Positions 1 to 8,499 of a stretch of DNA of 64,000 nt are shown piece by piece. This DNA is from Bacilli bacterium (lineage in GTDB: Bacteria; Bacillota_I; Bacilli_A; RF39; UBA660). How positions within the stretch are numbered: the stretch's first letter is position 1; every line of letters begins with the position of its first letter. The stretch spans positions 27,374 through 91,373 of the forward strand of contig JAFRUZ010000005.1 of assembly GCA_017438635.1 (NCBI GenBank), given 5' to 3'. A program made the translations under genes and the position numbers. Under the pieces are notes generated by a model. The model saw only the letters and a program-made list of their open reading frames with translations, made no database searches and was not told the DNA's origin.

Positions 1-378
1 AAAATGTGGAAATATACAGTTGAAATATTTAATAATATGAATATACCAGTAAGAACACTTGAATGTTGCTCTGGAGATCTTGCAGACTTAAAAGTAAAAG
101 CAGTAGATGTAGAGGCATGGAGCCCAAGACAAAAATCATATTATGAAGTAGGATCTTGTTCAACCTTGGGAGATGCTCAAGCAAGAAGATTAGGAATCAG
201 AGTAAAAGGAGAAAACGGTAATTATCATCCACATACTCTTAATAATACTGTACTTGCTTCAACAAGAGCACTTATAGCCTTAATAGAAAACAATTACAAT
301 GAAGATGGAAGTATAACAATTCCAGAAGTGTTAAGACCATATATGGGAAATAAAGAAAAAATAGTAAAAGTAAAATAA
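1..378 (+). CDS. serS: Seryl-tRNA synthetase, C-terminal part (5' truncated by window edge)
   Basis: Class II aminoacyl-tRNA synthetase that charges tRNA-Ser in the cytoplasm. Only about the last 125 codons are present and the frame is open to base 1, so the ATG at 4 is internal. The visible part matches the SerRS catalytic C-terminus: 'DVEAWSPRQKSYYEV', 'SSCS'-like 'GSCSTLGDAQARR' and the class II motif 3 region ending 'EDGSITIPEVLRPYMG', a near-invariant SerRS ending. The stop is 11 bp before the next gene, which has its own ribosome binding site. Confidence 0.95.
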   Translation, partial: KMWKYTVEIFNNMNIPVRTLECCSGDLADLKVKAVDVEAWSPRQKSYYEVGSCSTLGDAQARRLGIRVKGENGNYHPHTLNNTVLASTRALIALIENNYNEDGSITIPEVLRPYMGNKEKIVKVK

Positions 379-389
379 GAGGTGTTTTT

Positions 390-1145
390 ATGAAGTATTG
401 TGAAAACTGTGGAACAAAATTAGATAAAAATGATTCGCATTGTCCAAAATGTGATAAAAAAGAAGATACTCCTGTAGTAAAAGAAGATAAAAAAGAACAT
501 AAAAATGAAGGATTAGGAACTGCCTCAATGGTAATAGGTATAGTATCACTAGTCCTATCATTACTAATTAGTGTATTAGTTTTTCCTCTTGCTTTAGTAG
601 GTTTAATTTTAGGAATTGTTAATAAAGCTCAAAATGGCAAGAAAGTATCAGGTATAATTCTAAATGGAATTGCCATGTTATTATCAGCAATTGTCTTCAT
701 TGCACTGATAACATTTCTAACAGTATATGTTACCAAAGATTTAAATGATAATCACGAAAAATATAGTGAATATATTCCAAGTGTCATAGAAGAAGAAAGT
801 TTGATAGGAAGATGGAATTGCAAAAAGACTGATAAAATTGCAGATAAAGATTATGAATTATCAGTAGTAATAAACGATAATGACACATTTAGTATGTATG
901 ATAGTAAAGAGTCAAAGAATTATATCGAAGGAGAATATCAATATAGAAAAGAAGCATTTGGATCGATAATTAAAACAAAAAGAATGTATATTTTACATCT
1001 TAATGGTGAAAAAGAATATGTAAGTGGCAAATATGTAGTAGATAACAATAGAAAATATGAAATGATAGTTACTAACATAAAAGGTAAACTACATGCAGTA
1101 TTATATAATGATAATAGTGATATAAACTATTATTGTAATAAGTAG
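390..1145 (+). CDS. Zinc-ribbon, DUF4190-like membrane protein
   Basis: 251 aa. Residues 1-25 form a zinc ribbon (CENCG...CPKC); a charged Lys/Glu linker follows; residues about 45-115 hold two or three hydrophobic segments with the G/A-rich pattern of DUF4190 ('LGTASMVIGIVSL', 'LVGLILGIV'). About 130 polar residues follow, probably extracytoplasmic, with a small beta-rich 'LIGRWNC...' domain. Function is unknown. The start is set by AAGAGGTG 8 bp upstream. The stop codon lies within a terminator hairpin, so transcription probably ends here. Confidence 0.7.
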   Translation: MKYCENCGTKLDKNDSHCPKCDKKEDTPVVKEDKKEHKNEGLGTASMVIGIVSLVLSLLISVLVFPLALVGLILGIVNKAQNGKKVSGIILNGIAMLLSAIVFIALITFLTVYVTKDLNDNHEKYSEYIPSVIEEESLIGRWNCKKTDKIADKDYELSVVINDNDTFSMYDSKESKNYIEGEYQYRKEAFGSIIKTKRMYILHLNGEKEYVSGKYVVDNNRKYEMIVTNIKGKLHAVLYNDNSDINYYCNK

Positions 1146-1170
1146 CAAATGCTACTTTTTTATTTTTTTG
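1141..1170 (+). terminator. Rho-independent terminator
   Basis: AGTAGC-AAAT-GCTACT stem followed by a run of T. The stem contains the stop codon of the zinc-ribbon protein gene. Confidence 0.8.
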
Positions 1171-1218
1171 ATAGCAAAAATATATATTTTTTGATAAAAT
1201 AAAAAAAGGTGTTGTATT

Positions 1219-3765
1219 ATGAAAAGAAGCGAAGTAGATAGAACAAAATTATCACCAATGATGACTCAGTATATGAGTATCAAAGATAAATATGAAGATA
1301 CAATAATCTTTTATAGACTCGGTGATTTCTATGAAATGTTTTTTGAAGATGCCATAATAGGATCAAAAGAATTAGAACTTGCTTTAACAGGAAGAAATGC
1401 TGGTCTTGAAGAAAGAGTTCCTATGTGTGGTATTCCTTTTCATGCCTATGAAACATATCTACAAAAGCTTGTAGAAAAAGGTTATAAAGTAGCAATATGT
1501 GAACAATTAACTCCTCCAGGTAAAGGAGTAGTAGAACGTGGTATTACAGAAGTAGTAACAAAAGGAACACTTATGAGTAATTCATCACTTGATGAAAAAA
1601 GTAATAATTATATAGGAAGTATATATGATTTTGAACATTGCTATGCCTTAAGTTATGCCGATATATCTACAGGATCTTTTCATACAGAACTAATTAATTA
1701 TGACAAAGAAAAAATAGTAAATGAAGTATTAAGATTAGAATTAAAAGAAGTAATTGTAAACTCTAAAATAGATAGAGAAATTATCAGTATACTAAGAGAT
1801 AATTACGGTATTTTAGTGTCAATTAGTAATGATTTATCAGAAAATTACAATTACATTTACGAGGACTTAGAAGACCAAAGATTAATTACATCGGTAAAAC
1901 ATTTACTATATTATATTGAGGATACAAAAAAAGGAGATCTATCACATCTTCAAAAAGTAATCCACAATAAGAAAATGGATACTTTAAACTTAGATATCCA
2001 TACAAAAAGAAATCTGGAACTTACTGAAACGCTTAGATTAAAAGAAAGAGCATATTCACTTCTTTGGTTCTTAGACAAAACAAAAACAGCAATGGGTTCT
2101 AGAACGTTAAAAGAATATATTGAAAATCCTTTAATAAATAAAGAACAAATCTTAAGAAGACAAAACTTAATATCTACATTTTTAACAGAGTTTATTTATA
2201 AAGAAGAATTAAGAGAGCTTTTAAACAATGTATATGACCTAGAAAGATTATCAGGTAGAATAGCATATGGAAATGTAAATGGTAGAGATTTAATTTGGCT
2301 AAAAAACTCATTAAGTACACTTCCTGAAATAAAAAAAATACTAGATAATATAAACTATGACAAATCTTTTGACACTTTAGAAGATCTTCATGATTTACTT
2401 GAAAAATCTATAAAAGAGGATCCTCCAATATATATAAAAGAAGGAAATATCATAAAAGAAGGGTATAATGAAGAACTAGATAATCTAAGAAAACTATCAA
2501 GTGGTGGTAAAGATTTTATTCTTCAAATAGAACAAGAAGAAAAAGAACGTACTGGAATTAAAAACTTAAGAGTAGGATATAACAGAGTATTTGGTTATTA
2601 TATAGAAATAAGTAAAGGACAAACAGGAAATGTAAAAGAAGAATTTGGTTATGAAAGAAAACAAACACTAGCAAATGCTGAAAGATTTATAACTCCAAAA
2701 CTTAAAGAACAAGAAGATCTTATTTTAAATGCTGAAGATAAAATAATAAATTTAGAATACGAATTATTTACAAATATTAGAGAGGAAACAAAAAAATATA
2801 TTTCAAAAATCCAAGAAGCAGCAGCTGTATTAAGTGAATTAGATGTAATTTTATCACTTGCGGTAGTTGCTGAATCAAATGATTTTGTAAAACCTGAAAT
2901 AACAGACAAACATAGCATCTTAATAAAAGATGGAAGACATCCTGTTGTAGAAGTAGTATCAAAAAAAGACTATGTTCCAAATGATGTAGTAATGGATGAA
3001 AAAACAAATATATTATTAATTACAGGTCCAAACATGAGTGGTAAATCTACTTACATGAGAATGCTTGCTATATGTGTGATACTAAATCAAATAGGATCAT
3101 TTGTTCCATGTAAAAAAGCAGTATTACCAATATTTGATAATATCTTTACAAGAATTGGAGCAAGTGATGACTTAGTAAGTGGTGAAAGTACTTTCATGGT
3201 AGAGATGAAAGAAGCAAATTATGCAGTGTCAAATGCTACCAAAGATAGTTTAATTTTATTTGATGAATTAGGAAGAGGTACCGCTACATATGATGGTATG
3301 AGTCTAGCACAATCAATCCTAGAATACATACACGATAATATAAAAGCAAAAACATTATTCTCGACACATTATCATGAATTAACATCATTAGAACAAAACT
3401 TAAGAAATTTAAAAAATGTTCATGTAAGTGCAAAAGAAGAAGACGAAAGAATAGTATTTTTACATAAAGTAAAAGATGGTGCAGTAGATAAGAGTTATGG
3501 TATCCATGTAGCATCACTTGTTAACTTACCTAATTCAGTAATAACAAGAGCAAGAGAAATACTAGATATTTATGAAAAGAAAGAAACGAAGAAAGAAGTG
3601 TATACACAAACAAGTTTATTCTTAGATTTTGAACCTAAAAAAGAAAACGAAATAGAAGAAAAAATAAAGAAAATAAATACACTTGAAATAACTCCAATAG
3701 AAGCATTAAATATAATAGATAATCTAAAAAAAGAAATATTAAATAAAGAAAAAGAAGAAAAATAG
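1219..3765 (+). CDS. mutS: DNA mismatch repair protein MutS
   Basis: 848 aa, full length. It recognises mispaired bases and uses ATP to signal repair. The N-terminal mismatch-binding Phe-x-Glu lies in 'GDFYEMF' (about residue 36); connector, core and clamp domains follow; the C-terminal ABC-type ATPase has Walker A 'GPNMSGKST' (about 602), Walker B 'ILFDELGRGT' and 'STHYHEL'. The start is set by AAAAAGGTG. The downstream neighbour is rsmI, 8 bp away, not the usual mutL; no mutL is present in the window. Confidence 0.98.
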   Translation: MKRSEVDRTKLSPMMTQYMSIKDKYEDTIIFYRLGDFYEMFFEDAIIGSKELELALTGRNAGLEERVPMCGIPFHAYETYLQKLVEKGYKVAICEQLTPPGKGVVERGITEVVTKGTLMSNSSLDEKSNNYIGSIYDFEHCYALSYADISTGSFHTELINYDKEKIVNEVLRLELKEVIVNSKIDREIISILRDNYGILVSISNDLSENYNYIYEDLEDQRLITSVKHLLYYIEDTKKGDLSHLQKVIHNKKMDTLNLDIHTKRNLELTETLRLKERAYSLLWFLDKTKTAMGSRTLKEYIENPLINKEQILRRQNLISTFLTEFIYKEELRELLNNVYDLERLSGRIAYGNVNGRDLIWLKNSLSTLPEIKKILDNINYDKSFDTLEDLHDLLEKSIKEDPPIYIKEGNIIKEGYNEELDNLRKLSSGGKDFILQIEQEEKERTGIKNLRVGYNRVFGYYIEISKGQTGNVKEEFGYERKQTLANAERFITPKLKEQEDLILNAEDKIINLEYELFTNIREETKKYISKIQEAAAVLSELDVILSLAVVAESNDFVKPEITDKHSILIKDGRHPVVEVVSKKDYVPNDVVMDEKTNILLITGPNMSGKSTYMRMLAICVILNQIGSFVPCKKAVLPIFDNIFTRIGASDDLVSGESTFMVEMKEANYAVSNATKDSLILFDELGRGTATYDGMSLAQSILEYIHDNIKAKTLFSTHYHELTSLEQNLRNLKNVHVSAKEEDERIVFLHKVKDGAVDKSYGIHVASLVNLPNSVITRAREILDIYEKKETKKEVYTQTSLFLDFEPKKENEIEEKIKKINTLEITPIEALNIIDNLKKEILNKEKEEK

Positions 3766-3773
3766 GTGATAAC

Positions 3774-4625
3774 ATGGGAACTTTATATGTAGTAGCAACT
3801 CCAATAGGAAATTTATCTGATATGACTGAAAGAGCTATTAAAACATTAACAGAAGTGGATTATATCCTTTGTGAAGATACTAGAAATAGTATCAAATTAC
3901 TAAACCATTTTAATATAAAAAACAAACTAATAGCTTATCATAAATTTAATGAACAAGAAAAAGTAAATAGTATAATAAAAGACTTAAAAGAAGGAAAAAA
4001 TATAGCATTAATATCTGATGCTGGAACACCTTGTATAAGTGATCCAGGTAGTATTATAGTAAAACAAGCAAAAGAAAATAAAATAAATGTAATTGGTATC
4101 GGAGGTATATCTGCCTCTATTACAGCATTATCTATAAGTGGCCTTCATACAACAAGTTTTACATTTTATGGTTTCTTTCCAAGAGAAAAAAAAGAACAAG
4201 ATAAAATTATAGAAGAAATAAATAACTCAAAAGTAAAAACATTTATCTTTTATGAATCACCAAAAAGAATAATAAAGACATTAGAATTGTTAAAAGAAGA
4301 AATACCAAATTTAAAAATAAGTGTTTCAAAAGAATTAACAAAACTTCATGAAAAAAACTTTTATGGAGATATAAATAAAGTACTAAAAGAATTAAAAAAT
4401 GATGATAAAACTACATCTGGAGAGTATACATTTATTATAGAAAAAGAAGAAACAAAAGAAGACAAAGAACAAAGTGTTTCAGTAGAATCACAATTAATAG
4501 ATTTAATTATAAAAAATAATATTACTATAAAAGATGCTATAGATAAACTAAATAAAGAAAATAAAAATTTATCTAAAAAAGAAATATATAATGCAAGTTT
4601 GAACTTAAAAAACATACTTAAATGA
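3774..4625 (+). CDS. rsmI: 16S rRNA (cytidine1402-2'-O)-methyltransferase RsmI
   Basis: 283 aa. SAM-dependent 2'-O-methylation of C1402 in the ribosomal decoding centre. Tetrapyrrole-methylase fold: N-terminal 'LYVVATPIGNLSDMT', 'LCEDTR', 'LISDAGTPCISDPG' and 'FYGFFPR' are all RsmI signatures. It starts 8 bp after mutS with GGTGAT as ribosome binding site, so it is probably cotranscribed with mutS. The stop is 5 bp before the hairpin that precedes sigG. Confidence 0.96.
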   Translation: MGTLYVVATPIGNLSDMTERAIKTLTEVDYILCEDTRNSIKLLNHFNIKNKLIAYHKFNEQEKVNSIIKDLKEGKNIALISDAGTPCISDPGSIIVKQAKENKINVIGIGGISASITALSISGLHTTSFTFYGFFPREKKEQDKIIEEINNSKVKTFIFYESPKRIIKTLELLKEEIPNLKISVSKELTKLHEKNFYGDINKVLKELKNDDKTTSGEYTFIIEKEETKEDKEQSVSVESQLIDLIIKNNITIKDAIDKLNKENKNLSKKEIYNASLNLKNILK

Positions 4626-4630
4626 ATATA

Positions 4631-4670
4631 AAAACTCTTTTTATATCAATACAGATATGAAAGGAGTTTT
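4631..4670 (+). promoter_or_regulatory. 17-bp hairpin that buries the sigG ribosome binding site
   Basis: The arms 4631-4647 and 4654-4670 pair without interruption (two G-U pairs) around a 6-nt loop AATACA. The 3' arm contains the only Shine-Dalgarno of sigG (AAAGGAG, 4660-4666), so in any transcript that includes both arms the site is base-paired. The 3' arm ends in TTTT, so the element may also act as a terminator for rsmI. A leader hairpin that dampens sigG translation is reported in Bacillus subtilis. Confidence 0.75.
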
Positions 4671-4673
4671 ATT

Positions 4674-5435
4674 ATGGCAAAACACAAAGTAGAAATAACA
4701 GGAATAAATACAAGTGAAATAGAAGTTTTATCTCAAGAAGAAATGGAAGAATTATTTAAAAAGAAAGATAAAGAATCTAGAGAAAGATTAATAAATGGTA
4801 ATTTAAAATTAGTTCTTTCTATTTTAAAAAGATTTAATAAAAAAGATGAAAATATGGATGACCTATTTCAAGTAGGATGTATAGGATTAGTAAAAGCAAT
4901 AGATAATTTTGATTTATCTTATGGAGTAAAATTTTCAACATATTGCGTGCCCATGGTTCTTGGAGAAGTAAGACGTTATTTAAGAGATAATAATAGTATT
5001 AGAATAAGTAGAAGTATAAAAGATATTGCTTATAAAGTAATAAAATTAAAAGATGAATTAACAGTAAAAAATGGAAGAGAACCAACAGATAAAGAACTGG
5101 CGGATATCCTCGGTATAGAAGAAAGAGATATTATAGTAGCTATGGATGCTTTAAAACCACCAGTAAGTCTTTTTGAACCAATATATAATGATGGAGGAGA
5201 CACAATATATCTATTTGATCAAGTTGCAGATCAAAAAGAGAACAAAGATTTAAATCTTCGCTTAGCAGTAGATAAAGCAGTTAAAAGCTTATCAGAAAGA
5301 GAACAATTTATTTTAGATCAAAGATTTGTAATAGGAAAAACACAAAATGAAATAGCGGAGGAAATAGGTATAAGTCAAGCTCAAATATCGAGGTTAGAAA
5401 AAAGTGCACTACAAAGAGTTAGAAAACAATTATAA
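4674..5435 (+). CDS. sigG: Forespore sporulation sigma factor SigG
   Basis: 253 aa, normal length. Directs late forespore transcription. The family-specific N-terminus 'KHKVEITGINTSEI' (compare NKVEICGVDTSKL in Bacillus) is followed by region 2 'DDLFQVGCIGLVKAIDNFD' and 'FSTYCVPMVLGEVRRYLRD', region 3 'GREPTDKELADILGI', and region 4 helix-turn-helix 'TQNEIAEEIGISQAQISRLEK'. It lies downstream of rsmI, not in a spoIIG operon, so it has lost the usual neighbour but kept a leader hairpin. Confidence 0.95.
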   Translation: MAKHKVEITGINTSEIEVLSQEEMEELFKKKDKESRERLINGNLKLVLSILKRFNKKDENMDDLFQVGCIGLVKAIDNFDLSYGVKFSTYCVPMVLGEVRRYLRDNNSIRISRSIKDIAYKVIKLKDELTVKNGREPTDKELADILGIEERDIIVAMDALKPPVSLFEPIYNDGGDTIYLFDQVADQKENKDLNLRLAVDKAVKSLSEREQFILDQRFVIGKTQNEIAEEIGISQAQISRLEKSALQRVRKQL

Positions 5436-5461
5436 AAAAATAAGAAATGCCATATATGTGG

Positions 5462-5467
5462 TATAAT
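5462..5467 (+). promoter_or_regulatory. Extended -10 promoter element
   Basis: TGTGGTATAAT (TGn plus TATAAT) 25 bp upstream of the first secreted paralogue. No good -35 is visible, in keeping with an extended -10 promoter. Confidence 0.6.
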
Positions 5468-5492
5468 AAAAATGCAATAAGGAGGAAAAAGA

Positions 5493-6914
5493 ATGAAAAG
5501 AATAGTGTTTATATTAATGATTATACTAATAGGATTTATTGGAATAAATAGTGTTAAAGCAGATGAAAACTATGGATTATGGGTAAATGGAGAAGAATTT
5601 ACAAGTGAAAAAACTACAATTGATTGTGGTGAAGGAACTGCTACATATATTCCATCAACAAATACTTTAACTCTTAATAATGCAACAATTTCTAAAGATG
5701 AATATCATGGAATCAATTATTCAAAACTTGAAACACTAACTATTATTCTTAATGGAGAAAACACAATCTCTTCTACGAGATATGGAGTTTATTCAAGATA
5801 TAATATAATAGTACAAGGAACTGGATCATTAATCATAAATGCTGATGATTTAGGCATTGAAGCATATGATGGAGAAGGCGAATGGCATAATGTTATCATT
5901 AAAAGTGGAGAAATAACAATTTCTTCAGAAAATTTATTAGATTGTGAAAAATTAGTACTTGATGATTACGAAGGTAAAATAATGCAAGGACGTTATTTAG
6001 ACGGGACCAATGCTGATGTAGTTTCAAAAGAAAGAGTATTAAAATGGCCAGAAGATCTTCAAACATGTACTGAATGTGATTTTAAATATCTAAAACTAGG
6101 CAATTTTGAAACATATCCAATTGAAAACATAGCAACACCTAAAAACTATATTTTATCAACTCCAAGTGAAGCTTTCTCAGGAGAAAAAATAAGAATTGAA
6201 GGTGGAATGGAAGATGCAAATTATGTAAGATTATATATTATGAATAATGCCCAAGTTTTAAATGAATTTGATGAAGACATTTCTGAAGAGTTAAATTATG
6301 ATTCTAATACTAAAGAATTCATAATGCCAAACCATAAAGTTGTAATAAACGCAAGTTTTACAAAAAATTTTAAGTTAGTACCAAAAACATTTAAAGCAGA
6401 ATTATACGGTTACAAAAGTATAAAACTATCATGGGATTTTGTTCCTGGTATAAGAAATTATCAAGTTTATTATAAAAAAGGAACAGAAAAAAATTATACA
6501 TTATTGTCGAATTTAAATTATAAAGATGCTTTGAAGAGAATATTAACAGCTGGGACAAAGTATACATTTAAAATAGTACCTGTTGGAACGATAAAAGAAA
6601 ATAAAGTCTTAAGTGATTCATATAAAACAATTACTATTTATACTTTAAAGAAAATGAATATACCAACAGTAAAAAAATATAATAGTAAAAAAGTACAAGT
6701 AAAATGGACTAAAGTAAATGGCGCCACAAAATATCAAATAGCAAGATCATTGTACAAAAATAAGAATTACAGTATTGTTAAAACTGTAGGTAGTGGGTAT
6801 ATAGGATTTAAGCTTAATACAAAAGCAAATAAAACATATTACTATAAAGTAAGAGCTTGTAATGGTAATATATGTGCTCCATGGAGTAATTATAAGTCAT
6901 TTAAATTAAAGTAA
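5493..6914 (+). CDS. Secreted beta-repeat / FN3-like protein, paralogue 1
   Basis: 473 aa. Residues 1-23 are a signal peptide (Lys-Arg, hydrophobic core, 'VKADE'). Residues about 27-200 form a repetitive beta-strand region with 'LWVNGEEFTSEKTTI' and 'NTLTLNNATI', the pattern of predicted carbohydrate-binding or beta-helix surface proteins. Residues about 290-385 and 386-473 are two FN3-like modules, the second nearly identical in the next two genes. No sortase motif is seen. It has its own promoter and terminator. A surface adhesion or binding role is inferred. Confidence 0.65.
   Translation: MKRIVFILMIILIGFIGINSVKADENYGLWVNGEEFTSEKTTIDCGEGTATYIPSTNTLTLNNATISKDEYHGINYSKLETLTIILNGENTISSTRYGVYSRYNIIVQGTGSLIINADDLGIEAYDGEGEWHNVIIKSGEITISSENLLDCEKLVLDDYEGKIMQGRYLDGTNADVVSKERVLKWPEDLQTCTECDFKYLKLGNFETYPIENIATPKNYILSTPSEAFSGEKIRIEGGMEDANYVRLYIMNNAQVLNEFDEDISEELNYDSNTKEFIMPNHKVVINASFTKNFKLVPKTFKAELYGYKSIKLSWDFVPGIRNYQVYYKKGTEKNYTLLSNLNYKDALKRILTAGTKYTFKIVPVGTIKENKVLSDSYKTITIYTLKKMNIPTVKKYNSKKVQVKWTKVNGATKYQIARSLYKNKNYSIVKTVGSGYIGFKLNTKANKTYYYKVRACNGNICAPWSNYKSFKLK
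6646..6911 (+). repeat. C-terminal FN3-like module, copy 1 of 3
   Basis: About 88 codons starting 'YTLKKMN' and ending 'YKSFKLK'. It is nearly identical in protein and highly similar in DNA to copies at about 8071-8332 and 10120-10389, at the 3' ends of the next two genes. The N-terminal halves of the three proteins differ more, so the module has been kept uniform by recent duplication or gene conversion. Confidence 0.85.
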
Positions 6915-6917
6915 TAG

Positions 6918-6948
6918 AAAAAGATTAATTAAAAAATTAATCTTTTTT
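6918..6948 (+). terminator. Rho-independent terminator
   Basis: AAAGATTAATT paired with AATTAATCTTT, followed by TTTTATT. Confidence 0.85.
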
Positions 6949-6976
6949 ATTTCCTATAACAAAAAAATAATATATA

Positions 6977-7052
6977 TGATATAATCAAAATAGATAATAA
7001 AGTATTATCAATAATATAGGAAGGTGGTGAAACTCCAAAAAATAAAATAAAA
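6977..7052 (+). promoter_or_regulatory. Promoter and conserved leader of paralogue 2
   Basis: Extended -10 TGATATAAT (TATAAT at 6980-6985), then a leader also found before paralogue 3: small inverted repeat GATAATA-AAG-TATTATC (6993-7009), then AATAATA and AGGAAGGTGGTGAAA. The G-rich block looks like a second strong Shine-Dalgarno about 45 nt before the real start, which has its own AAGGAGGAG. Near-identity in two leaders suggests either recent duplication or a regulatory RNA element. Confidence 0.55.
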
Positions 7053-7066
7053 AAAGGAGGAGAAAT

Positions 7067-8335
7067 ATGAAAATAAAAAGATTATTGTTTTTATTGTTAA
7101 TAACAGTAATAGGATTCTTAGGAATAAACAGTGTAAAAGCAGATGAATTATCAAGATTATATTTAAAAAATTATGGAATGGAACAAAACGGAGATACATA
7201 TCTTTACTGGTATTGGTTCCCAGAAGCAAAAGATGATGGAAATGGTAATACTATATATGAGTTAGCACCAGAAAATATTGTGTCATATAATATTTATAGG
7301 AAAGCTTCAGCAGATTTCGAGTACCAAAAAATTGCCTCTATGACTGCTACAGAATATGATACAAGTTATGGAGATACTGGTTTAAATACTAGTGACGTAT
7401 ATACTTACTATGTCGAAGCAGTATTAGATGATGAAAGTACAATAACATCATATCCAGTAAAAACAAATGGTGAAAAAGTATGTCCAAATGGAAAATATAC
7501 AATTATGTGGGCAGCAGAACCAATGGCAGAATTACTTAATAGTGATTTACCAACAGAAGGTTGTGCAGGAGAATATATAAGTGTTTATGCAAACATGAAT
7601 TCATTTGCATACGATTTAGTATCTGCAACATTTATAGAAAACAAAGAAGAAGGATTAAATATAACAGATGAAGTAGGATTTGACACCTCTAGTAACTATG
7701 GATCTAATATGGGAAGTCATGTTTTCAAAATGCCTAGTGAAGATTTATACATTCGTCTAACATTTAACAAAGTTTATAATGAAAAACCTGCAAAAATAGC
7801 TTTAAAATTAACAGATTACAGAAGTATAAGACTATCATGGAGTAGTTGTGAACAAGCAGATGGATACTATGTATATATAAAATATGGTACTAATAATTAT
7901 TTTCTAAAAGGAACAACAACAAAGACATATATAGATCTTAAAAACTTGAACACTGGACAAAAAGTATACTTAAAAGTAGTACCATATGCAATGATAAATA
8001 GATTCTCTGGTGGCATTCCAGTGAAAGTATCTAGCAAATCTTATGTTTCAACTTACACATATACCTTAAAGAAAATGAACACACCAACAATAAAAAAATA
8101 TAACAGTAAAAAAGTGCAAGTAAAATGGACAAAAGTAAATGGTGCAACAAAATATCAAATAGCAAGATCATTATATAAAACTAAAAATTACAGTGTTGTT
8201 AAAACTGTAGGTAGTGGTTATGTAGGATTTAAACTTAATGCTACAAAGAATAAAACTTATTACTATAAAGTAAGAGCTTGTAAGGGTAACATATGTGGTC
8301 CATGGAGTAATTATAAATCGTTTAAACTAAAATAA
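7067..8335 (+). CDS. Secreted FN3-repeat protein, paralogue 2
   Basis: 422 aa. Signal peptide 1-24 ('LLFLLLITVIGFLGINSVKA'). Residues about 25-115 are an FN3-like domain ('VSYNIYRKASADFEYQ', 'YTYYVEAV'); a beta-rich spacer with two Cys follows; two C-terminal FN3-like modules cover about 240-335 and 336-422. It lacks the 'LWVNGEEF' beta region of its neighbours. AAGGAGGAG 7 bp upstream sets the start. Extracellular; function unknown, adhesion or ligand binding plausible. Confidence 0.65.
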   Translation: MKIKRLLFLLLITVIGFLGINSVKADELSRLYLKNYGMEQNGDTYLYWYWFPEAKDDGNGNTIYELAPENIVSYNIYRKASADFEYQKIASMTATEYDTSYGDTGLNTSDVYTYYVEAVLDDESTITSYPVKTNGEKVCPNGKYTIMWAAEPMAELLNSDLPTEGCAGEYISVYANMNSFAYDLVSATFIENKEEGLNITDEVGFDTSSNYGSNMGSHVFKMPSEDLYIRLTFNKVYNEKPAKIALKLTDYRSIRLSWSSCEQADGYYVYIKYGTNNYFLKGTTTKTYIDLKNLNTGQKVYLKVVPYAMINRFSGGIPVKVSSKSYVSTYTYTLKKMNTPTIKKYNSKKVQVKWTKVNGATKYQIARSLYKTKNYSVVKTVGSGYVGFKLNATKNKTYYYKVRACKGNICGPWSNYKSFKLK

Positions 8336-8342
8336 TAGAAAG

Positions 8343-8375
8343 AAGATTGATTAAAAGATCAATCTTTTTTATTTT
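8343..8375 (+). terminator. Rho-independent terminator
   Basis: AAGATTGAT-TAAAAG-ATCAATCTT stem followed by a T-rich tail. Confidence 0.85.
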
Positions 8376-8397
8376 TTTATAAAAAAAACAATATGTA

Positions 8398-8496
8398 TGC
8401 TATAATAAAACTAGATAATAAGCATTATCAATAATAATAGGAAGGTGGTGAAAAGAATTCACTTCAAAAATAAAAAAATAAGAAAGAAGGGATAAT
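8398..8496 (+). promoter_or_regulatory. Promoter and conserved leader of paralogue 3
   Basis: Extended -10 TGCTATAAT (TATAAT 8401-8406), the small inverted repeat GATAAT-AAGC-ATTATC, and the same AGGAAGGTGGTGAAA block as before paralogue 2. A GTG at 8445 could open a 16-codon peptide ending at 8495, just before the gene; its reality is doubtful. Confidence 0.55.
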
Positions 8497-8499
8497 AAT

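Noticed and set aside
2649..3007. Overlapping minus-strand frames inside mutS
   Set aside because: No ribosome binding site, low-complexity hydrophobic translation, fully covered by mutS.
7024..7050. 8-codon GTG leader peptide before secreted paralogue 2 (and 16-codon one at 8445)
   Set aside because: The G-rich block abuts the GTG with no spacer, and the peptides differ in length and sequence; conservation is at the DNA level only.
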